Assembly (NCBI RefSeq): GCF_027497355.1
Contig: NZ_CP114909.1
Location: 4,483,001-4,547,000, forward strand
Direction: 5' to 3'
Source: Micromonospora sp. WMMA1947
GTDB taxonomy: Bacteria; Actinomycetota; Actinomycetes; Mycobacteriales; Micromonosporaceae
DNA length: 64,000 nt
Part shown: piece by piece, positions 25,876 through 33,524 of the stretch
How the letters are laid out: each line of letters starts with the position of its first letter
Numbering within the stretch: position 1 is the stretch's first letter
Notes under the pieces: generated by a model
The model's database searches: none
What the model was told of the DNA's origin: nothing
The model's input: the letters and a program-made list of their open reading frames with translations, nothing else
Made by a program: the position numbers and the translations under genes

Positions 25876-26951
25876 CACGCCTCCGGCTTGGTCGCGGCCA
25901 GTACGGCCCAGGGGAAGTGCCACTCGGGACGGTCGCCCCAGCCCTGCGGCTGGACGCCGTTGCGGCGCTCGTCGAACGGGGTCCACGACACGTCGGTCAG
26001 ACCGGCCTCGGCGCAGACCTCGATCAGGTCCGAGCCGAACAGGTCGTGGAAGAACGGCTCGTTGTTGCGCTCGGCGTGCTCGTAGACGGTGGCGTCGCGC
26101 AGCGGGTCGCCGGTCAGCATGAACTCGAGGAAGCGCAGCGAGCCGCCCGGCTTGAGCAGGCGCGCGGCCTCCACGATCGTTTCCCGGATCGCGGCGGCCG
26201 GCATCTCGTGCAGCACCATCGTGCCGGTGACCACGTCGCAGCTGTCCGACTCGATGCCGGTGGCCCGGCCGTCGGCCTGCCGGTAGTCGATCGCGAGTCC
26301 GGTCGCCTCGGCCTCGGCGTGGGCCAGGCGCAGACCGGGTGCGGCCAGGTCCACGCCGATCACCTGCGCGGTCGGGTACTTGGCCGGCAGCGGGCGGGTG
26401 CTCTTGCCGAAACCGCACCCGATGTCGACGATCCGGGTCGCCGCGGGCAGCTCGGGCAGCGCGGTCTGGGCGAACAGCGTGTGGAACTTGTAGCCGTCGT
26501 TGTCGCGCAGCATGACAATGCGCGCGCCGAACTCGTACACGTAGGCCGACATGTCGTCGGAGAAGAAGCTGCCGGGCTGGATGTGGATGTCGTAGTCGGT
26601 GTACCAGTCGGGCAGTTCCAGGTCGGGGTTCAGCTCCAGCGAGCCCTTCGGCTGCTCGGGCAGCGAGGTGAGCTGGTCGGTCAGCTCCTCGCGGCGGCTG
26701 AGCACCGCGTCGCCGGCGACCTTCCACAGCATCTTCTGCTGCACCCGCTCCAGGTGGCTGAACCACGGGTAGAGCGGAAGACCACGCAGCACCTGACCGG
26801 CGTCGGTGATCGTCGTGGCCGACGCCCCGGTGGCGCCGTACTCGTCGCGCAGCGCCGGGTAGACGGTGTCCGCCCATCGCTTGCGCAGGCCGAGGACGAA
26901 GTCCACGGCGGAACGCTCATCCAGGGTGAGGCGCTCCTCGATGTCCAGCAT
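25875..26951 (-). CDS. SAM-dependent methyltransferase with extra N-terminal domain
   Basis: 358 residues. A helical N-terminal region of about 165 residues with no recognised motif precedes a class I Rossmann methyltransferase domain. That domain has motif I VDIGCGFGKSTRPL, motif II VIGVDLAAPGL, QADG, then TGTMVLHEMP and LLKPGGSLRFLEFM. The substrate is unknown. It opens a three-gene coupled unit, and its stop overlaps the next ATG. The ribosome site GAGGAGA precedes the start. In the context of the flavoenzyme upstream, handling of a methylated or demethylated substrate is possible but unproven. Confidence 0.88.
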   Translation of the reverse strand: MLDIEERLTLDERSAVDFVLGLRKRWADTVYPALRDEYGATGASATTITDAGQVLRGLPLYPWFSHLERVQQKMLWKVAGDAVLSRREELTDQLTSLPEQPKGSLELNPDLELPDWYTDYDIHIQPGSFFSDDMSAYVYEFGARIVMLRDNDGYKFHTLFAQTALPELPAATRIVDIGCGFGKSTRPLPAKYPTAQVIGVDLAAPGLRLAHAEAEATGLAIDYRQADGRATGIESDSCDVVTGTMVLHEMPAAAIRETIVEAARLLKPGGSLRFLEFMLTGDPLRDATVYEHAERNNEPFFHDLFGSDLIEVCAEAGLTDVSWTPFDERRNGVQPQGWGDRPEWHFPWAVLAATKPEA

Positions 26952-26979
26952 GCTTGTCTCCTCTACAGGTGGGGGAGGT

Positions 26980-27004
26980 CCGGTCCGCGGTGCACCGCGA
27001 CCGG
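26980..27004 (-). terminator. Terminator-like hairpin after the flavin oxidoreductase
   Basis: A near-palindrome, CCGGTCcGCGGTG facing CACCGCGACCGG with one bulged base, lies just past the stop of the gene at 27015. It could end or attenuate that transcript before the methyltransferase gene. Confidence 0.5.
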
Positions 27005-27014
27005 GGTGGACGGG

Positions 27015-29042
27015 TCAGTGGGCGTACCGCACGCACTGGGCGGACGCGGTGTCGTAGGCGCCGAGGAACGCGCCGGCCATCCGCCCCTCGTAGACGGCCT
27101 CGAAGGCGGTGCGTGGGGCGTTCGCGTCGCCGACGACGTGGATGCGGGGGCCGTCGGGCAGCGCGTCGAGCTGCCGGTACAACTCGTCCGCGGCCTGCGC
27201 CGAACCGCCGTCGACGACTGTGGTGACGTCCTCGACGATCGTGTCGCCGCCGGCGAGCGGGCCGCCGAGGGCCACCGTCGTGGCGCCCGCGGCGCGGGCG
27301 GTCCGCATCGGGTGGACCGCGATCCCCAGGTCCGCGAAGCGCTTGAGCAGCGCCAGCCGCGAGTACGTGGTGATCTTGGCGCTGACCGTGGCGGTGGGGG
27401 ACACGAGGTGGACGCGGGCGCCCCGGCGGGCGAGCGCCTCCGCGACCGACGCCGCCGACCAGGTGCCCTCGTCGTCCAGCACGACGACGGCACCGGCGGG
27501 CCGGTAGCCGGGGTCGGCCAGGTTGTCGACGGCCTGCCAGATGTCGATCACCGGCGGGCCGCCGGGCAGTTCCCGGCGGGCGGGCCGGGAGCCGGTGGCG
27601 AGGACGACGTCCTGGTAGCCACCGGCCAGCACGTCGTCGACGCCGGCGCGCCGGCCGAGCCGGACCGGGATGCCGGCGGCCTCGACGTCGCGGGCCAGGT
27701 CGCGGGTTAGCAGCCCGAGCCGCTCCCGTCCGGGTACGCGCGCGGCCACCTCCACCTGTCCGCCGAGGTGGTCCCGTGCCTCCACGACGGTCACCCGGTG
27801 CCCGGCCCGGTGCGCGGAGAGGGCGGCCTCGAGGCCGGCCGGTCCGCCGCCGACGACCAGGACGTTCCGCGCGCCGGACGGCCCGGGCAGTTCCGGCCAG
27901 GCGTCGGCCCACTCCTGCTCGGCGCCGACCTCCGGGTTCACCACGCAGGAGATCGGCAGGCTGGTCTCCAGCCGGCCGATGCAGCCCTGGTTGCAGGCCA
28001 GGCAGGCGCGCACCTCGTGCTGGCGGCCCTGCTCGGCCTTGCGGACCAGGTGCGGGTCGGCGATGTGCGGGCGGGCCAGGCCGACCAGGTCGGCCTCGCC
28101 CGCGGCGACGAGTTCGGCCGCCTCCGGCAGGCTGTCCAGCCGGCACACCGCGAGCACCGGCAGGTCCGGGAACTCCTGCTTGAACAGCGCCGCGTGGTGC
28201 CGGAACGGGGCGTGGCCGAAGCTCATGTCCGCCATCTGCGTCGCCAGCGACCAGCTGCCGTGGTAGGCGGAGTGGCTGACGTGCACGTAGGCGAGGGGGA
28301 ACTCGGCGCGCAGCTTTCCGACGATCTCCAGCACCGCGGCCGGGTCGAGCCCGCCGGGCAGGAACTCGTCGGCGCTGACCCGCAGCCCGACGGGCAGGTC
28401 GGGGGCGGCGGCCAGCACCGCCGTCAGCACCTCGCGGGTCAGGCGCATCCGGTTGTCGAGGCTGCCGCCGTACGCGTCGTCGCGGGTGTTCGTGTGCGGT
28501 GAGAGGAACTGCTGGAGCAGGTGGCCGTGGCCGGCGTGCACCTCGAGGCCGTCGAAGCCGGCCTCGCGCATCCGCCGCCCGGCGGCGGCGAACGCGGCGA
28601 CGACTGTCGCGATGTCCCGGCGTCCCATCGCGTGCGGGACGTGCGAGCCGGCCGCCCACGGCACCGGCGACGAGGACCAGGCGGCGGTGCGGGTCGCGTC
28701 GCCGTTGGCCTGCCGCCCGGCGTGCATGATCTGGGCGAACATGCGGGCGCCGTGCTCGTGCACGGCCTCGGTCACCGCCGCGTACGCCGGGATCGACGAG
28801 TCGTCGAAGCTGCCGAGGCTGATGCTGCGGCCCGCGCTGGTGGGGTGCACGCGGATCGCCTCGGTGATGATCAGGCCGGCTCCGCCGCGCGCCCGCTCCG
28901 CGTGGTAGGCGACGTGGCGGCGGGTGGGCACATTGTTCAGTCCGAAGTTGGTGGTGTGGCCGGGGACGAAGACCCGGTTCCGCAATGTGAGACGACCGAG
29001 CCGGGTGGGGGAGAGAAGGGCGAGGAGCTTGTCGTCGGGCAT
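27015..29042 (-). CDS. 4Fe-4S flavin oxidoreductase, dienoyl-CoA reductase/trimethylamine dehydrogenase family
   Basis: 675 residues. Residues 1-340 form the Old Yellow Enzyme barrel, with the FMN-site pattern HAGHGHLLQQFLSP near 169-182. A 4Fe-4S site follows as C347, C350, C354 and C366 (Cx2Cx3Cx11C). The C-terminal half carries the nucleotide-binding motif VLVVGGGPAGLEAALSAHRAG and a second Rossmann unit. Family members reduce dienoyl-CoA or oxidatively N-demethylate amines such as trimethylamine, histamine or betaines. ATG at 29042 has AGGAAG 7 bases upstream. It is the first gene of the minus arm and lies next to clustered operator-like repeats. Confidence 0.9.
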   Translation of the reverse strand: MPDDKLLALLSPTRLGRLTLRNRVFVPGHTTNFGLNNVPTRRHVAYHAERARGGAGLIITEAIRVHPTSAGRSISLGSFDDSSIPAYAAVTEAVHEHGARMFAQIMHAGRQANGDATRTAAWSSSPVPWAAGSHVPHAMGRRDIATVVAAFAAAGRRMREAGFDGLEVHAGHGHLLQQFLSPHTNTRDDAYGGSLDNRMRLTREVLTAVLAAAPDLPVGLRVSADEFLPGGLDPAAVLEIVGKLRAEFPLAYVHVSHSAYHGSWSLATQMADMSFGHAPFRHHAALFKQEFPDLPVLAVCRLDSLPEAAELVAAGEADLVGLARPHIADPHLVRKAEQGRQHEVRACLACNQGCIGRLETSLPISCVVNPEVGAEQEWADAWPELPGPSGARNVLVVGGGPAGLEAALSAHRAGHRVTVVEARDHLGGQVEVAARVPGRERLGLLTRDLARDVEAAGIPVRLGRRAGVDDVLAGGYQDVVLATGSRPARRELPGGPPVIDIWQAVDNLADPGYRPAGAVVVLDDEGTWSAASVAEALARRGARVHLVSPTATVSAKITTYSRLALLKRFADLGIAVHPMRTARAAGATTVALGGPLAGGDTIVEDVTTVVDGGSAQAADELYRQLDALPDGPRIHVVGDANAPRTAFEAVYEGRMAGAFLGAYDTASAQCVRYAH

Positions 29043-29104
29043 GCTCGGACTTCCTGTTTCGGGCCGCACTCGGCGAGGCCGAGGGCGTTCGGATGAACCG
29101 TACG

Positions 29105-29216
29105 CCGTTCGATTGAGTGGAACGGTAGGGCCGGGTTCAACATGCCGTCAACGGGTTACTGGTCAGTAATTTAGGCCGCCGAACCGCCTCTGAGCTGCTG
29201 TTCCACTAGGCGGAAC
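29105..29216. promoter_or_regulatory. Promoter with three inverted repeats upstream of the flavin oxidoreductase
   Basis: Three dyads lie here: CCGTTC-N9-GAACGG (29105-29125), TTACTGGTCAGTAA with perfect 6-bp arms (29156-29169), and GTTC-N9-GAAC (29200-29216). The first and third share GTTC-N9-GAAC. On the minus strand a possible -35 TTGACG (29151-29146) lies 18 bases from TACCGT, which overlaps the first dyad. The 14-bp dyad resembles TetR-family operators, and a TetR gene follows. Assignment is inference. Confidence 0.55.
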
Positions 29217-29529
29217 GCTGACCGATGATGACCGTCGATGGCGCGGTCGATCGTTCGGATGCTCCTGATCGGACGACGGTGCCGGCCGCCGATCGACTGT
29301 CGGCGGTTCCTGCCCATCATTCGGACGGCCCCGCCGGACCGTGCCGGTGGCCGTCCCGGGCGGCGACGGTGCGTCCTCTCGAGCGGCGACACTGCGCCGG
29401 GTGCACGGCGGCCCGGGCCGCCGCCGGGTTGCGCACGTGAGGTGCGGCGTCGGCGACGACCCGGGCCGTCGTTCGGTCTGCGGATGTGGTGGTGGACGGG
29501 GCGCCGTCGGGCGTCCCGGTCGCGCGCGG
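29217..29529. other. Non-coding stretch before tetR stop
   Basis: No convincing gene is seen. The sequence is rich in short CGATC/GATCG repeats and contains only overlapping arginine- or alanine-rich spurious frames. No clear terminator for the TetR gene was found. Confidence 0.5.
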
Positions 29530-30114
29530 TCAGCCGGCGTGCGGGCGCAGGTACGGCGTGAGCAACTCGCGGGCGAGGCCGGTGGCGGCCGGAAGGTCGA
29601 GACCGTTCTCGATCATCCGGCTGAGCGCGTAGACGACCGACTGGACGAGCTCCGCCATCCGGTCCGGGTCGCTCGCCCCGTGTTCGGTCAGCGCGGCGCG
29701 CAACGGCGCCTCGAGGCTGTCGTGCAGCAGCCGGCTGGACGTCGCCAGCACCTCGCTGTTGCCGGCCGACGCCAGCGCCCGGGCCAGCGCGTGGTCGCCC
29801 CGGGCAACCAGTTGCAGGTTGGCCTCGACGTACGCCAGGATCCGCGCGCCCGGCGTGCGGGCCTCGGCCATCTGCTCCTCGACGAAGGCCGACCACCGGG
29901 GGAAGGTGTCGGCGACCAGCACGTCGAACATGTCGGTGCGGGACTTGAAGTACGAGTACGCGCTGGACCGGGCCAGCCCGGCGTGCCGGGCCACGTCGGC
30001 CAGGCTCGGGATCTGCTCCGGATGCTCGGAGAGCAGGGCGCGGGCGGCGTCGAGCAACGCCGCCCGCTGTGCGGCCCGGTGTTCCGCGACGGTCGAGGCT
30101 TGGATCTTCGGCAC
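29530..30114 (-). CDS. TetR family transcriptional regulator
   Basis: 194 residues. The N-terminal helix-turn-helix (residues about 12-55) includes AALLDAARALLSEHPEQIPSLADVARHAGLARSSAYSYFKSRTDMF. The C-terminal ligand domain is helical. It lies between the ABC exporter pair (60 bases upstream, same strand) and the flavin oxidoreductase promoter downstream. It may control either; the dyads at 29105-29216 favour the latter and the spacing favours co-transcription with the exporter. Confidence 0.93.
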   Translation of the reverse strand: MPKIQASTVAEHRAAQRAALLDAARALLSEHPEQIPSLADVARHAGLARSSAYSYFKSRTDMFDVLVADTFPRWSAFVEEQMAEARTPGARILAYVEANLQLVARGDHALARALASAGNSEVLATSSRLLHDSLEAPLRAALTEHGASDPDRMAELVQSVVYALSRMIENGLDLPAATGLARELLTPYLRPHAG

Positions 30115-30174
30115 CGCGACCTCCCCGTGTCTCCCGCCGTCCGTGTCCGGTCCGCGTCGCTCCCTGGTCGTCGG

Positions 30175-30900
30175 TCAGCTGCTGGTGGCGAGCTTGCCGT
30201 CGATCATCTCGTAGATGGTGTCACAGTATTGCAGGACGTCGTGATCGTGAGTGACCATCACGACGGCCACCGAGCGCTCCCGCGCCTCCTGGGCGAGCAG
30301 CTGGACGATGTCGTGGCTGCGGGCCCGGTCCAGCGCCGCGGTCGGCTCGTCCACCAGCAGGACCGACGGCTCGGTCATCAGCGCCCGGGCGATGCCGACG
30401 CGCTGGCGTTCGCCGCCGGAGAGCTGGTGCGGACGCCGGTCGGCCTTACCGGACAGGCCGACGTGCGCGAGCATCTCCAGCGGGTCGCGCCCGGACCGTT
30501 CCCGCCGCCCGCCCAGCCGCAGCGGCAGGCGCAGCTGGTCGGCGGCGGTCAGCGCGGGCAGCAGGTTGCCCGACTGGAACACGAATCCCACGTGCCGGCG
30601 GCGCAGCTCGGTGCGCGTCCGGCGGCTGGACACGGTCATGTCGTGCCCGGCCACGGTGACGGTGCCCTCGTCGGGGCGGGCCAGCCCGCCGGCGACCGCC
30701 AGCAGGCTGGACTTGCCCGCGCCGGACGGCCCGACGATCGCGGCCAGTTCGCCCCGGGCGACGGTCAGGTCAACCGCGTCCAGCGCGTGCACCGTCTCCG
30801 CGCCGTCGCCGTGCCGCAGGTGCACGCCGCGCATGACCAGGCCGAGGTCGTCCCGGGCGGTGCCCGGTGCCGAGGGGGACGGGGTGGTCCGGCTGCTCAT
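30175..30900 (-). CDS. ABC transporter ATP-binding protein, MacB/LolD type
   Basis: 241 residues with Walker A GPSGAGKSS, Q-loop FVFQSGNLLP, signature LSGGERQR, Walker B VLLVDEPTAALD and the switch histidine in MVTHDHD. The sequence class is that of lipoprotein/macrolide-type exporters paired with FtsX-like permeases. It overlaps the permease stop by 4 bases, and the two together form a mechanotransmission-type exporter. The cargo is not known. Confidence 0.92.
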   Translation of the reverse strand: MSSRTTPSPSAPGTARDDLGLVMRGVHLRHGDGAETVHALDAVDLTVARGELAAIVGPSGAGKSSLLAVAGGLARPDEGTVTVAGHDMTVSSRRTRTELRRRHVGFVFQSGNLLPALTAADQLRLPLRLGGRRERSGRDPLEMLAHVGLSGKADRRPHQLSGGERQRVGIARALMTEPSVLLVDEPTAALDRARSHDIVQLLAQEARERSVAVVMVTHDHDVLQYCDTIYEMIDGKLATSS

Positions 30901-32027
30901 CGGTTGCCTCCCAGGGCGGTCGCCGGGTCGATGGACGTGAGGCGGACGACGGCGGCTGCCGCGCCGACCAGGCCGAGCACGAGCAGTCCGGCCGCGGCGG
31001 CGGCGATGCTCTGCGGGTGCAGCGCGAACGGAACGTTGCCGCCGGAGATCAGCGCGCCGAGGCCCAGGCCGATCCCCATGCCGACGGCGATGGCGACGGC
31101 CAGCAGGATCAGCGCCTGGGTGAGGGCGTCACGCAGCACCCACCGGGTCGAGGCGCCGAGCGCCCGCAGCACCGCGACCTCCTGCTTGCGCTGGATCGCC
31201 CAGACCGCGAAGAACGCGCCGGCCACCAGCGCCGAGATCGCGTAGAGGAAGCCCTGGATCAGCTGGAGCGTGGTCGTCTCGGCGGTGTAGCCCGGCGAGG
31301 CGCCGTAGGACTCCTCGAGCGTCATGCTCTCGGTGCCCGCAGCCTTGTCGCCCGCGGCGAGGTCCACCGAGTCGCCGTCGGCCGCGCGGACCGCGACGGC
31401 GGTGATCTCCTGAGCCGCCTGGGCCGGCACCTGCGCGCCGGCCGGGGTGCCGGACTTGATCGCCTGCCACGTGGCCAGCGGCACGTACGCCACGTCGACG
31501 TGGCCGAAGGTGTCCTGCTGCTCGGTGACGCCGACGACGCGCAGCCGCGTACCCAGCCGGTCCACCGTCACGGTGTCGCCGACGCGCAGGCCCGCGTCGA
31601 TCGCGGTGGGGCTCACCACGATCCCGTCGGCCGGACCGAGCCGGTCGCCCTCGCTGGCGGCGGGCGACAGGAACGAGTCGGTCTCGACGCCGAACAGCGC
31701 CAGGTCGACCTCGGTGCCACCGTCGGTACGCCCGTTGATGAGCGTGTTGCCGAACGGGGTCGCCTCCGCCACGCCCGGCTGGTCGCGCCAGGTGTCCACC
31801 GCCGAGGCGTCCACCACGCTGCGCGAGAACGCCGAGTCGTGCTGCACGCCGTGCGCGAACGCGAACGAGGTGACCGGCAGGTTCTGCAGGCCGGAGACGC
31901 CGTCACGGACCAGCCCGACGGACAGGCCGGACAGCATCACCATCAGCACCGAGATCAGTGCGATCACGGCCCCCATCAGGGCGAATCGCAGCCGCGCGAA
32001 CCCCAGCTCGCGAATGGCCAGGAACAT
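30897..32027 (-). CDS. FtsX-like ABC transporter permease
   Basis: 376 residues with the FtsX/MacB layout. There is one N-terminal membrane helix (RFALMGAVIALISVLMVMLSG), a large extracytoplasmic domain of about 190 residues, then three C-terminal helices (ISALVAGAFFAVWAIQ, LILLAVAIAVGMGIGLG and AAAAGLLVLGLVGAAAAV). ATG at 32027 with GAGAGGTGG upstream is preferred to the 16-residue-longer start at 32075. It pairs with the ATPase downstream. The outer domain suggests export or signalling at the membrane rather than import. Confidence 0.9.
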   Translation of the reverse strand: MFLAIRELGFARLRFALMGAVIALISVLMVMLSGLSVGLVRDGVSGLQNLPVTSFAFAHGVQHDSAFSRSVVDASAVDTWRDQPGVAEATPFGNTLINGRTDGGTEVDLALFGVETDSFLSPAASEGDRLGPADGIVVSPTAIDAGLRVGDTVTVDRLGTRLRVVGVTEQQDTFGHVDVAYVPLATWQAIKSGTPAGAQVPAQAAQEITAVAVRAADGDSVDLAAGDKAAGTESMTLEESYGASPGYTAETTTLQLIQGFLYAISALVAGAFFAVWAIQRKQEVAVLRALGASTRWVLRDALTQALILLAVAIAVGMGIGLGLGALISGGNVPFALHPQSIAAAAAGLLVLGLVGAAAAVVRLTSIDPATALGGNR

Positions 32028-32159
32028 CAGCCGCCACCTCTCAAACTTGTCGACACCATGTCGCCATGTTAACAACGCGGTGTCGGTAAGATGGTGGTGG
32101 TTGTCTACCCGGTCGCATTCCGTGACGGGGCCGGTGATGCGCGGCCTGCCGCGCCGGCG
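32028..32159. promoter_or_regulatory. Promoter gap of the ABC exporter with inverted repeat
   Basis: These 132 bases hold no gene. CGACACC near 32050 and GGTGTCG near 32080 form a 7-bp inverted repeat about 23 bases apart around GTTAAC. It is probably the control region of the exporter; no confident -35/-10 pair was found. Confidence 0.35.
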
Positions 32160-32585
32160 TCAGGCGGCGACCGGGCCCGCGGCGGCGCGGCGTGCGCGCC
32201 GGCCGAGGGCGGTCACCGCGACCACGATGATCGGGGCGAGTGTGAGGTGACAGACCGCCAGCGTGATCGTGCTGGTGGTGTCGAGGTCGGCGGGCAGCGT
32301 CATGGTGGCGATCGTGAGGACCGCGAGCGCCGGGCCGATGATCAGCGCCGCCCGGACCGCCCACGCGAATCGGGGCGCCAGCACGGCGACGGCGGTGAGC
32401 CCGAGCGCCAGCGGCAGCGCGCTGAAGCCCGCGACGGTCACCGCGTCGACCTCGACCCGCCGGTCGTCGGCGGTGAACAGGAAGCTGCCGCCGGCCGCGC
32501 GGCCGATCGCGTACACGATGAGGTTGACGACCACCGCGACGGCGGTGGCGAGCGCGACGACGGCGGTACGGGACAGGTCAGCCAC
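32160..32585 (-). CDS. Small integral membrane protein, DUF6069-like
   Basis: 141 residues with four hydrophobic segments: VVALATAVAVVVNLIVYAIG, ALPLALGLTAVAVLAPRFA, AALIIGPALAVLTIATM and LTLAPIIVVAVTALG. This layout matches the small actinobacterial DUF6069 membrane family, with the GGSFLF and VTVAGFSALPLA segments. It overlaps the SRPBCC gene by 8 bases and is the last gene of an ArsR-led operon. Its function is unknown. Confidence 0.75.
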   Translation of the reverse strand: MADLSRTAVVALATAVAVVVNLIVYAIGRAAGGSFLFTADDRRVEVDAVTVAGFSALPLALGLTAVAVLAPRFAWAVRAALIIGPALAVLTIATMTLPADLDTTSTITLAVCHLTLAPIIVVAVTALGRRARRAAAGPVAA

Positions 32586-33045
32586 GGGAGATCTCCTCCG
32601 TCTGCTCTCGGATCAGGTACGCCTCGATGCGGGCGAACGCCCCCACCCAGACCTCGCCGGCGAAGAAGTCGCGCAGTTGCGGGGCCGGGAAGCCGCTCTG
32701 CACCACGGTCATCAGCGTGCCGCCGTCGCGCGCCTCGAACGTCACCTCGATGCGCGTGGTCATGGTGGTGCCGTCCGGACCGCTGCCGATCGACTCGGTG
32801 ACCAGCCGGTGCGGCCGGTCGATCTCCAGGAACGTCTGCGTCTCCCGGAACAGCGCGTCGGGCGAGGGACCCCAGACCGCGGTCTGCGTCCCGCCGACCC
32901 GCAGGTCGACGTCGATCTCCACGATGCCGGGCTCCTCGTCGAGGATGCCGAACCAGATTTTCTGCTTCCCGGCGTCGGTGTAGGCGTCGAAAACCTGCTC
33001 AGGTGTGCCCGGGAGGTGTCGTGTCACGCGCAGGTCGAGTGTCAT
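32578..33045 (-). CDS. SRPBCC/AHSA1-domain protein
   Basis: 155 residues of the START-like AHSA1 type: LRVTRHLPGTPEQVFDAYTDAGKQKIWFG at the N-terminus, a curved sheet, and a C-terminal helix WVGAFARIEAYL. These proteins bind hydrophobic ligands in a cavity. It overlaps the ArsR gene by 47 bases in another frame, a common arrangement of ArsR-SRPBCC pairs in actinobacteria. The regulator probably senses a stress relieved by this protein. Confidence 0.88.
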   Translation of the reverse strand: MTLDLRVTRHLPGTPEQVFDAYTDAGKQKIWFGILDEEPGIVEIDVDLRVGGTQTAVWGPSPDALFRETQTFLEIDRPHRLVTESIGSGPDGTTMTTRIEVTFEARDGGTLMTVVQSGFPAPQLRDFFAGEVWVGAFARIEAYLIREQTEEISRG

Positions 33046-33379
33046 GGTCGCGGTCCTCCGTGGTGAGTGTGAGGTAGGCGTCGAGCCCGTCGAGGCGGCG
33101 CGCCCAGAGCCGTTGGTAGAAGGCGATCCAGGCCATGGCCGAGTCCAGCGGGGCCTCGCTGAGCCGGCACTGCCGGGACCGGCCGACCTTGCGCGTCACC
33201 ACGAGACCCGCGTCCTCCAGCGCGCGGACGTGCTTGCGCATGCCGGTGAGGCTCATCCCGGTGGGCTCGGTGAGCTCGCTGAGGGTGGCCGGGCCGGTGC
33301 CGAGGCGGATCAGGATGGCGCGTCGTGTCGGGTCGGCCAGGCTGGCGAACACCCGGTCGAGCGTCTGTTGCTGAACCAC
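32999..33379 (-). CDS. ArsR family helix-turn-helix regulator
   Basis: 126 residues: LDRVFASLADPTRRAILIRLGTGPATLSELTEPTGMSLTGMRKHVRALEDAGLV-type winged helix over residues 5-75, then a C-terminal tail. No metal-binding cysteine motif is present. The GTG at 33379 is preferred to upstream starts at 33415 and 33406. A -35/-10 pair lies in the sequence just before it, leaving 7 bases between TACGGT and the GTG, which fits a leaderless message. It is the first gene of the operon with the SRPBCC and DUF6069 genes. Confidence 0.88.
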   Translation of the reverse strand: MVQQQTLDRVFASLADPTRRAILIRLGTGPATLSELTEPTGMSLTGMRKHVRALEDAGLVVTRKVGRSRQCRLSEAPLDSAMAWIAFYQRLWARRLDGLDAYLTLTTEDRDHDTRPARDTTPPGHT

Positions 33380-33414
33380 GTGGTTCACCGTACGACACTG
33401 AACCATTCGGTTCA
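33372..33414 (-). promoter_or_regulatory. Leaderless arsR promoter with two palindromic operators
   Basis: TGAACCACGTGGTTCA (33372-33387) is a perfect 16-bp palindrome over the GTG start. TGAACCATTCGGTTCA (33399-33414) has perfect 6-bp arms and covers the -35. On the minus strand TTGAAC, 17 bases, then TACGGT make the promoter. The dyad centres are 27 bases apart. Autorepression by the ArsR protein is the natural reading. Confidence 0.75.
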
Positions 33415-33449
33415 ACGTTATCCGGAGGCCGGCGTGGCGTACGCGCGAA

Positions 33450-33482
33450 ACGGCCCCGCGACCTCGAGGATCGCGGGGCCGT
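33450..33482 (-). terminator. Terminator of the secreted esterase gene
   Basis: ACGGCCCCGCGA and TCGCGGGGCCGT form a perfect 12-bp stem around a 9-base loop, followed on the minus strand by TTTCG. It lies 43 bases past the esterase stop. Confidence 0.8.
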
Positions 33483-33524
33483 CTCCGGCGCCGTGGGAAG
33501 GAACGCCGGAGTGTGGGGTGCCGG

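Noticed and set aside
2..29042. Island considered as an integrative or mobile element
   Set aside because: No integrase, transposase, tRNA end, attachment repeat or clear base-composition break is visible inside the window; the left edge is outside it.
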